Positions 17,095 through 26,318 of a stretch of 64,000 nucleotides of DNA are shown in pieces (the stretch's first letter is position 1; each line of letters opens with the position of its first letter). The DNA comes from Eubacterium sp. (GTDB taxonomy: Bacteria; Bacillota; Clostridia; Lachnospirales; Lachnospiraceae), in the NCBI GenBank assembly GCA_017634555.1, contig JAGBNF010000011.1:62001-126000 (forward strand). Direction: 5' to 3'. A program made the position numbers and the translations under genes. The notes beneath the pieces are model-generated. The model worked only from the letters and a program-made list of their open reading frames with translations. It had not been told where the DNA came from and searched no databases.

Positions 17095-18789
17095 ATGAGA
17101 AGATACGAATCAAAAGACAAGGTATATGATTTTGTTATGTCCAGGCGGAAATGGATCAAAGACGAAGTGCCTGCGCAAGCAAAGAAAAGAGCCTGTGTTG
17201 AGAGAAATGGTAAGGGCGACAGGCTTTTTTATCATGTTTACCGTAAGGGACATGAGTCAAAGAGGAAGATCTTCTACATTTATGACAGCAGCTATTGCTA
17301 TCCTATGAAAACAGGTGAATGGGATTTCGTGGTCGATATGGTACATTATATCGATGCGGATTTTTTCATCCCTAAATATCCGCTGACTCCTGAGCATTGT
17401 GCGAGGGAAACCTTCGAGGCTCTCGTAGATGTTTATAAAGAGTTTACAATGAAATATGAGATGGACCAGCTTATTGTGGTGGGCTGCGGTACCGGAGCGG
17501 GACTTGCGCTTTCCCTCAATCTTATAGCATGGCAGGAGGGACTCAAGAATCCTGATAAGACGGTTCTTCTGTCACCTGTACTTGATGCGGAATATGAGGA
17601 TAAGGCTCTCATGACAAAGATGAGCAGGAAGGCAAAGAAGGAAAGCAGAGCCATTTTAGCACCGGGAGTTATAGAGTTTATACGTGATTACTGGGTTAAG
17701 GACTATAAGGGTATGTATGAATACACCAGTCCTATCCATGAAAATATGAATTATAACAGCGGAACCTTCATTGTAGTATCGAGTACGGATGATGTGTATA
17801 ACAGTCATGCGAGAAGACTTTGTACCATACTTGATGAAGGAGGAGTAAAGCCTTTCTACTTTGAATATACCGGAGTCGGAAGCGATTTCTTTATTAAGAA
17901 AAAGCTTAACCAGTCGGTACATTTAAGGAAGATACTGAAGGATATGCTCACGGATTCCAGGGACACGATCATCAACGAATATATGTTCGAGGTAAAAACC
18001 AGAGGAGAGCTCTCCAAGAAGTTCCCTGAGATCTTCAATGATGAGGCTGCCACCAGATATCTGGCAAAGAACAGAATCTGGTATAAGAAATATAAGAAGA
18101 AGCCGGACTTCAGATACCTGATAGAAGCGGCGACATATCATGATTTTGATGAGATAGTCAGAACGTTCCTGAAACAGTATCCCGACGGCACGGTGGTATA
18201 TGCCGGATGTGGTCTGGATACAATGTTTGAAAGAGTGGATAACGGTCGAGTTATGTGGTATAATCTCGACAGCCCGGGGCGTATTGCTATAAGAAATATG
18301 TATACCGACGAGAACGACCGGGAAAAAATCATAGATATTTCGGTGCATGACCTATCGTGGTTTGATGAGGTGAAATGTGAGAGAGACAGGGGAGTCCTGT
18401 TTGTTTTCAGAAATGTGCTAGAGTATTATACTGAAAATGAGCTTAAGGAGTTTCTGGCAAAGCTCTCTGAGCATTTCCGAGGATGCAATATCGCATTCGA
18501 GGTTGATACATTTTATGAAATGATAGCCTCAAGTATTTATTCGGGCAGAAAAGGTGCCGAATACAGACGCAGGAGGCTGTATATGAATGATCCGAACAGC
18601 ACTATAGAGAGCTGGGATCCGGGATATCGTGTGGTCAGTGCAAAACCTGTTCTGGACGGCATTCAGCAGATGCCGGGCTGGAGCTCAAAGCTGAAACTTA
18701 TCTATAATATCAACAAAAGGACTCAAGGTACATGGATCGTAAGAGTCCGTCTGGGATATGAGAAGTTCAGTGCACTATTTAATAATTAA
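17095..18789 (+). CDS. Degenerate alpha/beta-hydrolase domain fused to Ppm1/LCMT-type SAM methyltransferase
   Basis: About 564 residues. The first ~280 follow the layout of hormone-sensitive-lipase-type alpha/beta hydrolases (YPLTPEHCARETFEALVDV, VVGCGTGAGLALSL, VLLSPVLDAEY). However, the nucleophile elbow has Gly where Ser is expected (GCGTGAG), the HGGG oxyanion motif is absent and no His is seen before the C-terminal DFF. From about residue 330, AATYHDFDEIV and VYAGCGLDT match leucine-carboxyl/Tcm-type methyltransferases (GAGLDT motif). The hydrolase part may bind a ligand or partner for methylation; the substrate is unknown. The open frame begins at 17041, but a terminator lies at 17046-17086. 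ATG 17095 or 17137 is more likely; neither has a strong ribosome site. Confidence 0.75.
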   Translation: MRRYESKDKVYDFVMSRRKWIKDEVPAQAKKRACVERNGKGDRLFYHVYRKGHESKRKIFYIYDSSYCYPMKTGEWDFVVDMVHYIDADFFIPKYPLTPEHCARETFEALVDVYKEFTMKYEMDQLIVVGCGTGAGLALSLNLIAWQEGLKNPDKTVLLSPVLDAEYEDKALMTKMSRKAKKESRAILAPGVIEFIRDYWVKDYKGMYEYTSPIHENMNYNSGTFIVVSSTDDVYNSHARRLCTILDEGGVKPFYFEYTGVGSDFFIKKKLNQSVHLRKILKDMLTDSRDTIINEYMFEVKTRGELSKKFPEIFNDEAATRYLAKNRIWYKKYKKKPDFRYLIEAATYHDFDEIVRTFLKQYPDGTVVYAGCGLDTMFERVDNGRVMWYNLDSPGRIAIRNMYTDENDREKIIDISVHDLSWFDEVKCERDRGVLFVFRNVLEYYTENELKEFLAKLSEHFRGCNIAFEVDTFYEMIASSIYSGRKGAEYRRRRLYMNDPNSTIESWDPGYRVVSAKPVLDGIQQMPGWSSKLKLIYNINKRTQGTWIVRVRLGYEKFSALFNN

Positions 18790-18818
18790 AAATAAATCCA
18801 TGAAGGGAGTTTAGACAG

Positions 18819-20579
18819 TTGGAAAAGAAGATTATGTTGGGTAATGAAGCTATTGCCCACGGAGCATGGGAAGCCGGTGTAAAGGTATCATCAGCATATC
18901 CGGGAACTCCAAGTACTGAAATGAGTGAGAACCTTGTTAAGTATGAAGGTGTTTATGCAGAATGGGCACCAAACGAGAAGGTTGCCGCTGAGGTGGCTAT
19001 GGGTGCTTCCATCGCAGGTGTAAGAGCGATGTGTGCTATGAAGTGCGTTGGTCTCAACGTGGCATCAGATCCGCTTTATACAGCATCATACATCGGTGCA
19101 AAGGGAGGACTCGTATATCTCGTAGCAGATGATCCGGGACTTTACAGCTCACAGAATGAGCAGGATACAAGAAGAATAGCAGTTTCTTCACACGTTCCTG
19201 TACTTGAGCCATCAGACAGTGAAGAGGCAAGAGTATTTACAAAGAGAGCTTTCGAAATATCCGAGGAGTATGATACTCCGGTAATCTTACGTACAACAAC
19301 AAGAATCGCACACTCACAGGGTGTGGTAAATCTCGAGGATAGAGTTGAGGTTGCTGACAAGGAATATGAGCGTGATCCTGCAAAGAACGTTATGGTTCCT
19401 GCAAATGCAATGCAGCGTCATAAGTTTGTTATCAAGCGTGATGCAAGCCTTGCAGAGGATGGCGCATCAGACAAGTTCGCTGATATCAATAAGGTAACAT
19501 ACGGCGACTATAAGGACAGCGAGGGAAAGACACTCGGTTTCATCACAAGCGGTATTCCTTATCAGTATGTTAAGGAGGTATTCCCAACAGCCAGCGTACT
19601 TAAGCTTGGTATGGTAAATCCTCTTCCAAAGAAGCTTATAGAGGAGTTTGCTTCAAAGGTTGACAAACTCTACATTATAGAAGAGCTTGAGCCTGTTATC
19701 GAAGAGCAGGTTCGTGCATGGGGCATTGCATGTACAGGTAAGGATGTATTCCCTCTTGACGGAGAGTACAGTGCAAATATGCTTCGTGAGAAGGTACTCG
19801 GTCAGGAGCTCAATCTTGAGCAGCCGGCTGCAGTTCCTGTACGTCCACCAATCCTTTGTCCCGGATGTCCTCACAGAGCAACCTACAGCGTGCTCAAGAA
19901 ACTTAAGATCCATGCAAGCGGTGATATCGGATGTTATACACTCGGTGTTGCGGCTCCGCTTTCAGTCGTTGATACAACACTCTGTATGGGTGGCTCTATC
20001 TCAATGCTTCACGGTATGGAGAAGGGCAAGGGCAAAGACTGGGTTAAGAACTGGGTTGCTGTAATCGGTGACTCAACATTCCTTCATACCGGTGTAAACT
20101 CACTTATGAACATGGTTTATAACCAGGCTACAGGAACAGTTATCATCCTTGATAACTCCACAACAGGTATGACAGGCCATCAGGATCATCCTGCAACAGG
20201 AAAGATGCTGAACGGCGAGGAGACATTTGCTATCGACCTCGTTAAGCTCTGCGAAGGAATGGGAATCAAGAACGTTAAGGTTGTTGATGCCTTTGATCTT
20301 AAGAAGCTTGAAGAGACTATCAAGGAAGAAGTTGCTAAGGATGAGCTTTCAGTTATCATTTCACAGTCACCTTGTGCACTTCTTAAGACATATAAGCCGA
20401 AGGGCAAGTGCTTTGTAGATACTGAGAAATGTATGAGATGCGGTCAGTGTCTCGTTCCTGGATGTCCTGCAATCAAGAAGGATAAGGAAACAGGATTCTC
20501 AGTAATCGATGAGACAATGTGTAACGGCTGCGGATTATGCCAGCAGTTATGTCCTTTCGACGCGATTACCCTCAGGTAA
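18819..20579 (+). CDS. iorA: Indolepyruvate ferredoxin oxidoreductase, alpha subunit
   Basis: Thiamine-diphosphate-dependent subunit that oxidatively decarboxylates arylpyruvates (indolepyruvate, phenylpyruvate) to aryl-acetyl-CoA, passing electrons to ferredoxin. The start LEKKIMLGNEAIAHGAWEAGV is typical. ILCPGCPHRATY marks the ThDP domain, and GDSTFLHTGVNSLMNMVYN-type sequence binds the cofactor with Mg2+. The C-terminus has two [4Fe-4S] motifs (CMRCGQCLVPGCP and CNGCGLCQQLCP, about residues 533-578). TTG 18819 is the start, nine bases after GGGAG. At 586 residues it is full length. The stop codon lies within a 10-bp-stem hairpin shared with the spacer before iorB. Confidence 0.96.
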   Translation: MEKKIMLGNEAIAHGAWEAGVKVSSAYPGTPSTEMSENLVKYEGVYAEWAPNEKVAAEVAMGASIAGVRAMCAMKCVGLNVASDPLYTASYIGAKGGLVYLVADDPGLYSSQNEQDTRRIAVSSHVPVLEPSDSEEARVFTKRAFEISEEYDTPVILRTTTRIAHSQGVVNLEDRVEVADKEYERDPAKNVMVPANAMQRHKFVIKRDASLAEDGASDKFADINKVTYGDYKDSEGKTLGFITSGIPYQYVKEVFPTASVLKLGMVNPLPKKLIEEFASKVDKLYIIEELEPVIEEQVRAWGIACTGKDVFPLDGEYSANMLREKVLGQELNLEQPAAVPVRPPILCPGCPHRATYSVLKKLKIHASGDIGCYTLGVAAPLSVVDTTLCMGGSISMLHGMEKGKGKDWVKNWVAVIGDSTFLHTGVNSLMNMVYNQATGTVIILDNSTTGMTGHQDHPATGKMLNGEETFAIDLVKLCEGMGIKNVKVVDAFDLKKLEETIKEEVAKDELSVIISQSPCALLKTYKPKGKCFVDTEKCMRCGQCLVPGCPAIKKDKETGFSVIDETMCNGCGLCQQLCPFDAITLR

Positions 20580-20627
20580 TCGCGTGTAAGCAGCCGCAGT
20601 GCCAAGTTGGCACTGACGTGCCGACTT
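20561..20627 (+). promoter_or_regulatory. Intercistronic hairpins between iorA and iorB, two of them mutually exclusive
   Basis: CGCGATTACC/GGTAATCGCG (20561-20584) is a perfect 10-bp stem spanning the iorA stop. Then AGTGCCAA-G-TTGGCACT (20598-20614) overlaps AAGTTGGCAC/GTGCCGACTT (20604-20627, one G-T pair). Only one of the latter two can form. No long T-run follows, so translation or stability control is more likely than termination. Confidence 0.55.
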
Positions 20628-20665
20628 GACATCAAATATTAAAGTAGATTAAGAGGAAAAGAAAA

Positions 20666-21250
20666 ATGGCAGTAACAAATATAATGATTGTTGGTGTAGG
20701 AGGTCAGGGAACACTTCTTACAAGCCGTATCCTTGGTGGTCTTGCCGAGACTGCAGGATATGATGTAAAGCTTTCAGAGGTTCACGGAATGGCACAGCGT
20801 GGCGGTTCTGTAGTAACCTATGTCAGATATGCAACAGAGGGTGAGGTTGTTACCGAGCCTATCGTTGAAGAGGGTTGTGCTGATGTACTTATTGCATTCG
20901 AGAGACTCGAGGCAAAAAGATATGCACATTTCCTTAAGAAGGACGGAGCACTTATCGTTAATGATCAGAGAATCGATCCGATGCCTGTTATCACAGGAGC
21001 AGCTGAGTATCCTGAGAACATTCTTGAGGAGCTTCGCGAGAAGTACAGCGTTTACTCAATAAACGCTATGGAGAAGGCTGAAGAGCTGGGAAATACCAGA
21101 GTATTCAATACTATCGTTCTCGGTATGGCAGCTCGTCACATGAATTACTCAAAGGAGCAGTGGATCGAGGTTATCAAGGCCAAGGTTCCTCCAAAGACTG
21201 TAGATATTAACCTTGCCGGATTTGAGGCAGGCTATAACAGCGTAGATTAA
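20666..21250 (+). CDS. iorB: Indolepyruvate ferredoxin oxidoreductase, beta subunit
   Basis: Gamma-type subunit of the 2-oxoacid:ferredoxin oxidoreductase family. The start NIMIVGVGGQGTLLTSRIL and the following SEVHGMAQRGGSVVTYVRY are diagnostic for IorB. It completes the alpha-beta enzyme with the upstream iorA; ferredoxin reduced here could feed hydrogenase. 194 residues is the normal size. A GAGGAAAAG ribosome site precedes ATG 20666. The ligase gene starts 22 bases after its stop, so the three genes form one unit. Confidence 0.95.
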   Translation: MAVTNIMIVGVGGQGTLLTSRILGGLAETAGYDVKLSEVHGMAQRGGSVVTYVRYATEGEVVTEPIVEEGCADVLIAFERLEAKRYAHFLKKDGALIVNDQRIDPMPVITGAAEYPENILEELREKYSVYSINAMEKAEELGNTRVFNTIVLGMAARHMNYSKEQWIEVIKAKVPPKTVDINLAGFEAGYNSVD

Positions 21251-21272
21251 TGTAGAAAAGAGGATTGTTAAA

Positions 21273-22916
21273 ATGCCTATTACAGAGTTGCTTGAAAGAA
21301 ATGCAAAAGAATATGCAAATGATATAGCGCTTGTTGAACTTAATCCTGCAATACAGGAGAAGAGGCGTGTAACATGGAGAGAGTATGAGCTTATGGAGCC
21401 GAATCCAAAGTCTCCTTACAGAAGAGAGATTACATGGAGTGTCTTCAACGAGAAGGCAAACCGCTTCGCAAATGTACTTCTCAGCCGTGGTATCAAGAAG
21501 GACGATAAGGTAGGAATCCTTCTTATGAACTGCCTTGAGTGGCTTCCGATATATTTCGGTATACTTAAGACCGGAGCACTCGCAGTACCGCTCAATTTCC
21601 GTTACGATGCAGATGAGATTGAATACTGCGTAGATCTGGCAGATGTAAATATCCTTGTATTCGGACCTGAGTTTATCGGCCGTGTAGAGGAGATTGCAGA
21701 CAGAATTTCAAGAAATCGTCTTCTTTTCTATGTTGGAGAGAATTGTCCTTCATTTGCAGAGGACTATACAGAGATGGTTGCTAATTCGAGCAGTGTCAGC
21801 CCTGACATAAAGATTACGGATGATGACAATGCGGCTATCTACTTCTCATCAGGAACAACAGGATTCCCTAAGGCAATCCTTCATGAGCATAAGGCTCTTG
21901 TTCACAGTGCAAAGGTAGAGCAGGCGCATCACGGACAGACAAAGGATGATGTATTCCTTTGTATTCCTCCGCTTTATCATACAGGTGCAAAGATGCACTG
22001 GTTCGGATCGCTTATATCCGGAAGTAAGGCAGTACTCCTTAAGGGTACAAAGCCGCAGGACATCCTTGATGCTGTAAGTACAGAGAAATGTTCTATAGTA
22101 TGGCTTCTTGTTCCATGGGCACAGGATCTCCTGATCGCTCTTGAGGACGGAAAGCTTAATAAAGATGATTATGATCTTGATCAGTGGAGACTTATGCATA
22201 TAGGAGCACAGCCTGTTCCTGCAAGTCTTATCACACGTTGGAAGAAGATGTTCCCTAAGCATCAGTATGATACAAACTACGGACTTTCAGAGTCTATCGG
22301 ACCTGGCTGCGTACATCTCGGAGTTGAGAATATCGACCATGTCGGAGCTATCGGAATTCCGGGCTATGGCTGGGAGTGTAAGGTTGTTGATGATGAGGGA
22401 AATATCATTCCTACTACAGACAGTGAGAGTGTCGGAGAGCTTTGTGTTAAGGGACCCGGCGTTATGATCTGCTATTACAAGAATCCTGAAGCTACAGCTG
22501 AAAGTATTAAGGATGGCTGGCTTTACACAGGTGATATGGCTAAGTACGATGAGGAAGGCTTTATCTGGCTTGTAGACAGAAAGAAGGATGTTATCATCAG
22601 TGGTGGTGAGAATATCTATCCTGTACAGATTGAATCCTTCATCATGAAGAACATGAAGGTTCAGGACGTTGCGGTTATCGGTCTTGCCGACAGCCGTCTC
22701 GGAGAAATTTCAGCAGCTATCATCCAGCTTAAGGAAGGCTGCGAGGCTACAGAGGATGAGATCAACAACTTCTGTCTGGAGCTTCCTCGTTATAAGAGAC
22801 CTAGAAAGATTATCTTCGCAGATGTTCCAAGAAATGCAACAGGTAAGATTGAGAAGCCTCTTCTGAGAGAGAGATATGGTGCTCTCAACCTCGTTGCACA
22901 CGAGAATAAATCGTGA
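21273..22916 (+). CDS. AMP-forming acyl-CoA ligase (adenylate-forming enzyme)
   Basis: ANL-superfamily enzyme of 547 residues. The P-loop YFSSGTTGFPKAIL (about 190-203), the DTNYGLSE-type A5 motif, GWLYTGDMAKYDEEGF, the hinge block LVDRKKDVIISGGENIYP and the C-terminal catalytic Lys in NATGKIEK are present. It joins a carboxylic acid to CoA through an acyl-adenylate. Linkage to iorAB suggests aryl-acetate as substrate, running either as CoA ester formation or in reverse for energy recovery; this is inferred from context only. An extra ~15-residue insertion near the N-terminus (MEPNPKSPYRREI) precedes the usual start of the fold. Confidence 0.88.
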   Translation: MPITELLERNAKEYANDIALVELNPAIQEKRRVTWREYELMEPNPKSPYRREITWSVFNEKANRFANVLLSRGIKKDDKVGILLMNCLEWLPIYFGILKTGALAVPLNFRYDADEIEYCVDLADVNILVFGPEFIGRVEEIADRISRNRLLFYVGENCPSFAEDYTEMVANSSSVSPDIKITDDDNAAIYFSSGTTGFPKAILHEHKALVHSAKVEQAHHGQTKDDVFLCIPPLYHTGAKMHWFGSLISGSKAVLLKGTKPQDILDAVSTEKCSIVWLLVPWAQDLLIALEDGKLNKDDYDLDQWRLMHIGAQPVPASLITRWKKMFPKHQYDTNYGLSESIGPGCVHLGVENIDHVGAIGIPGYGWECKVVDDEGNIIPTTDSESVGELCVKGPGVMICYYKNPEATAESIKDGWLYTGDMAKYDEEGFIWLVDRKKDVIISGGENIYPVQIESFIMKNMKVQDVAVIGLADSRLGEISAAIIQLKEGCEATEDEINNFCLELPRYKRPRKIIFADVPRNATGKIEKPLLRERYGALNLVAHENKS

Positions 22917-22979
22917 CAATGGCCTGTTAACGTTAGTTAAATGTACCAAAAAAACCGGGCTAAAATATTGAGTTTCCAA

Positions 22980-23009
22980 AGCGTGCATCCCTTTATATGC
23001 ACGCTTTTT
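22980..23009 (+). terminator. Terminator of the iorAB-ligase operon
   Basis: GCGTGCAT (22981-22988) pairs with ATGCACGC (22997-23004), followed by TTTTTG. Confidence 0.9.
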
Positions 23010-23108
23010 GTTATTTATAGCATAAACGAGCGTTAATTTTTTCTTGTGGATAGTTCACAAAGTTTCATAAAATTTGTTAAATGTGTACATTTTTGGGGTC
23101 CATTTTGG

Positions 23109-23275
23109 TATAATAATGAAGGTGTCGGTGGTAAAAACCGACGGGGTTTCAGATTAGATGGTCTGAATTTAACGATTGAAATGCTTGTGGGGGTATTTTG
23201 ATACATATATGTATAAAAGTGAAGGTAAAAACCGTTCGGATTTCGTGGGAAGGTAAATCCGAACGGTTTTTTCAT
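23109..23275 (+). ncRNA. Candidate small RNA or 5' leader with own promoter and terminator
   Basis: The 473-base gap 22917-23389 has no credible gene. Within it an extended -10 (TGGTATAAT, TATAAT at 23109-23114) is followed by a hairpin GTCGGT/ACCGAC (23124-23142), another around CAGATT...TCTG, and a TACATATATGTA palindrome. It ends in a terminator with 16-bp arms, AAAACCGTTCGGATTT/AAATCCGAACGGTTTT, running into TTTTTT (to about 23273). The transcript would be about 150 bases and contains no convincing reading frame. No known RNA family was recognised. A second promoter downstream makes a free small RNA as likely as a leader. Confidence 0.5.
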
Positions 23276-23309
23276 GTTTTCATCTGATTATCTTAAGAAA
23301 ATCAGTACG

Positions 23310-23338
23310 TTGTTTATTATTATACAGTAAGCTATAAT
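23310..23338 (+). promoter_or_regulatory. Promoter of the NatA-like operon, followed by 5' stem-loop
   Basis: TTGTTT (23310-23315), 17-base spacer, TATAAT (23333-23338). Ten bases later the hairpin GACATACA/TGTATGTC (23349-23369) would form at the very 5' end of the transcript. Confidence 0.65.
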
Positions 23339-23389
23339 GATTCAGGCGACATACATTGGTTGTATGTCCGGGCATAAGAGGGAGAAGAG

Positions 23390-24214
23390 ATGCTGATCGC
23401 CAAAAATCTTGTTAAAAGCTTCTATAAGACAGAGGCTAAGGGTAAGAAGACCGAATTCAATGCTGTGGACGGAATATCTCTGTCTGCAGACAGAGGAGAG
23501 ATACTTGGTATACTCGGACCGAACGGAGCGGGTAAGACCACTTTGCTTCGTATGCTTTCGGGACTTATGAAACCGACCGAGGGAACTGTAAGGATTATTT
23601 CCGAGCTCGGACCGGATGGAAAAGTCGAGGGCAACACTGCGTTTGAAGGAACAACAGAAGTTTTCGGACGCAAGAACGAAGAAATGGATGTAAAGAAGAA
23701 TATCGGATATCTGTCAGGCAACACAAAGCTTTACGGAAGAATGTCCGTAAGAGAGCTTCTTACAATATTTGGTACGGTATACGGACTCACGGACAGCGTA
23801 ATAAAGAGCAGGATCGAAAGAATAGTTGAAGTCCTTGATATGAGCGGCTTCGTAGACAACAGGATTGAGAGACTGTCTACAGGCCAGACTCAGAGAGCGT
23901 CTATAGCAAGAACTCTTATTCATGATCCGGAGATATACATTTTTGATGAGCCGACTCTGGGACTCGATATAATCAGCAGTAAAGCAATCATCGAGTTTAT
24001 GAAGAAGGAAAAAGAGAGAGGAAAGACAGTTATCTATTCCACTCATTATATGGAAGAAGCAGAATATCTCTGCGACAGGATCATAATGTTGAACAAGGGT
24101 AAGACCATATGTAATAACAGCCCTGAAGAGCTGAAGGTAATGACCGGTTCGGCAGATATGAGAGAGACCTTCTACAAAATAATAGAAAGTGAGGGCATTG
24201 ACTATGAGAGCTAA
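23390..24214 (+). CDS. NatA-type ABC transporter ATP-binding protein
   Basis: Cytoplasmic ATPase of an ABC-2 exporter. Walker A is GPNGAGKTT (about residues 44-52), the Q-loop region has an insertion of roughly 25 residues (EVFGRKNEEMD), signature LSTGQTQRASIAR, Walker B IYIFDEPTLGLD and the switch His in STHYMEEAE. The next gene overlaps its end by 11 bases and encodes the permease. NatAB systems export sodium or amphipathic compounds; the substrate here is unknown. 274 residues, usual for the group. GGGAGAAG precedes the ATG. Confidence 0.92.
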   Translation: MLIAKNLVKSFYKTEAKGKKTEFNAVDGISLSADRGEILGILGPNGAGKTTLLRMLSGLMKPTEGTVRIISELGPDGKVEGNTAFEGTTEVFGRKNEEMDVKKNIGYLSGNTKLYGRMSVRELLTIFGTVYGLTDSVIKSRIERIVEVLDMSGFVDNRIERLSTGQTQRASIARTLIHDPEIYIFDEPTLGLDIISSKAIIEFMKKEKERGKTVIYSTHYMEEAEYLCDRIIMLNKGKTICNNSPEELKVMTGSADMRETFYKIIESEGIDYES

Positions 24215-26318
24215 ACTGGTTAAGGCCCTGATCAAGAAGGAATTTCTGGATGTCCTCAGGGATAAGAAGGCTGTAGCAATGATGATCCTTGTTCCGCTTA
24301 TACTTTATCCGCTCATATTCTTCGGAACTATGGCGGTTATGACTGCAATTCAGAGCGGAATGGAGCAGCATGAATATAAGGTTGCGATATATCATCCTGA
24401 CGGAGTTGCTGCCTATGATAATCTTGTTGCAGCGATAGATGAGCATAATAATCCAAAGAAAAAAGACGGATCCGGAGAAGCTGAGGCTGTAACGGATAAG
24501 ATAAATGTTGTAAGGACCGATGAGGTCTGGAATTATGACAAGGCATGCGAGGCTCTTCAGAACGAAGAGATAGATGCATATGTAATGCCGGATTCTCTGG
24601 ATGTTGACGGAAGAACGAAATACAGGATAGTTTATGTATCCTCGATTACAAATTCTTCTTATGCTGCCGATATCCTTTCGGGAATAATGCAGAAGGTCAA
24701 TAAAGCTGAATCGGAAAGATTGATCACAGAAGCAGGACTCAATGTAAAGTTGATACTTGAACCGATAGTGATCGATACGGCTGATATCGCAAGCAAGGAA
24801 CAGGCCACGGGAAATATTCTCGGAATGGTTCTTCCGATGATCCTTATAATAAGTCTTCTCATGGGTACTATGTATCCTGCAATAGATACAACTGCAGGAG
24901 AGAAGGAGAGAGGAACTCTCGAAACCATATTGACGCTTCCGGTAACAAACAGAGAGATAATTTTCAGTAAGTTTGTTACGGTTGCTACTATCGGTATCTT
25001 TTCGGCATTGCTGAATCTTTTATCGATGGCGCTTATCGGCTATTACATGGTAAAGCTGATGGGCGGTATGGGCGTCACAACAGACAGTGTCAATCTCGGA
25101 AGCTTTATTCCGGCGATTGTTGTAACTATACTTGCGGTGCTTGTTTTCTCGCTGTTTATCAGTGCGATAACTATGTGCATAACCGCATTTGCAAAGTCAT
25201 ATAAGGAAGCAAATAATTATATTACACCGCTTACTCTTGTAGTAATGCTTACGGGATATATAGCATTTATCCCTAATATCAATCTGGACAGAAATATGGC
25301 TCTTATACCAGTGGCAAATATCTGCCTCCTCATTAAGAACATACTCAGCTTCAAATACGATATTGGAATAATAGCTATAGTTCTTATCAGTAATGTTATC
25401 TATGCAGGCCTTGCTATCATTTTCCTCAGCAGGATTTATGACAGTGAAGGAATCCTCTTCGATGAAGGCCGTTCAGGACTTCAGCTTTTCGAAAGAAGAA
25501 GCAATATGAAGAAGGGTGGCGTTCCTACTACAGGCGATGCATGGTTTATCATATGCGTAGTATTTATCGCAGTACTGTATCTCGGTTCGCTGCTTCAGCT
25601 CAAATTCGGGCTCGGCGGAGTTCTCGGTACACAGCTGCTGATACTCTTCATACCGCTTGTTGTTGTGCTTTATACAAAGCGAAGCGTGAAGGAAACATAT
25701 AAATTTAATAAGACTCATGTAGTCAATTTCCTTGCAGGAATTATGCTTATATGCGGAGCGCTCCTGCTGGGAGTTCTCCTTACTATGGTTACATCAATGC
25801 TGTTTCCTAAGGATGCGGCATCTGTAGGCGGAGGTATGGATACGATGCTGGCAGGACATGGTTTCCTGTTTGTGCTTACAGTTGTTGCACTGGCACCGGC
25901 TATAGCAGAGGAAATGTTGTTCAGAGGCTTTGTAATGTCTGCATTCAGAACAAGGTATAAGATTGTTACTACGATAATTCTGGTATCCGTTATATTCGGT
26001 GTATACCATATGAGCATAGTGAGATTTTTCACGACGGCTTTTCTCGGGGCTGCACTTGCGATTGCGGCATATTACTCAAAGAGCATCTTCCCGGGAATGC
26101 TCATGCATTTTCTGAATAACGCCATAAGCGTTTTTCAGATGTACTATCCGGAAACTTTTAATAAGGTTTTTCCAATCATGGCGGACGAGACGCCAGGTGG
26201 AATGGAAATATGTGTTATGTTCCTTACCGGAGTTATACTTACATCTGTCGGAATTGCAATACTAGTTATAAAGAATAAGGGAAATAAAGGTAATGGAATC
26301 AAAAAAGAGCAGATTTAG
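24204..26318 (+). CDS. NatB-type ABC permease fused to a CPBP intramembrane protease domain
   Basis: Residues 1-400 are an ABC-2 (NatB/ABC2_membrane_3) permease: one N-terminal helix, a large extracellular part and about six C-terminal helices, with the cluster TTAGEKERGTLETIL marking the cytoplasmic loop. From about residue 440 to the end further helices lead to a CPBP (CAAX protease and bacteriocin-processing) domain with EEMLFRG (about 568), an F...H motif (IFGVYHMS) and HFLNN, the three active-site motifs. The 704 residues are close to a full fusion. This arrangement is known in Clostridia, but what the protease cuts is not. ATG 24204 is chosen; an in-frame GTG lies five codons upstream. 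Confidence 0.88.
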   Translation: MRAKLVKALIKKEFLDVLRDKKAVAMMILVPLILYPLIFFGTMAVMTAIQSGMEQHEYKVAIYHPDGVAAYDNLVAAIDEHNNPKKKDGSGEAEAVTDKINVVRTDEVWNYDKACEALQNEEIDAYVMPDSLDVDGRTKYRIVYVSSITNSSYAADILSGIMQKVNKAESERLITEAGLNVKLILEPIVIDTADIASKEQATGNILGMVLPMILIISLLMGTMYPAIDTTAGEKERGTLETILTLPVTNREIIFSKFVTVATIGIFSALLNLLSMALIGYYMVKLMGGMGVTTDSVNLGSFIPAIVVTILAVLVFSLFISAITMCITAFAKSYKEANNYITPLTLVVMLTGYIAFIPNINLDRNMALIPVANICLLIKNILSFKYDIGIIAIVLISNVIYAGLAIIFLSRIYDSEGILFDEGRSGLQLFERRSNMKKGGVPTTGDAWFIICVVFIAVLYLGSLLQLKFGLGGVLGTQLLILFIPLVVVLYTKRSVKETYKFNKTHVVNFLAGIMLICGALLLGVLLTMVTSMLFPKDAASVGGGMDTMLAGHGFLFVLTVVALAPAIAEEMLFRGFVMSAFRTRYKIVTTIILVSVIFGVYHMSIVRFFTTAFLGAALAIAAYYSKSIFPGMLMHFLNNAISVFQMYYPETFNKVFPIMADETPGGMEICVMFLTGVILTSVGIAILVIKNKGNKGNGIKKEQI

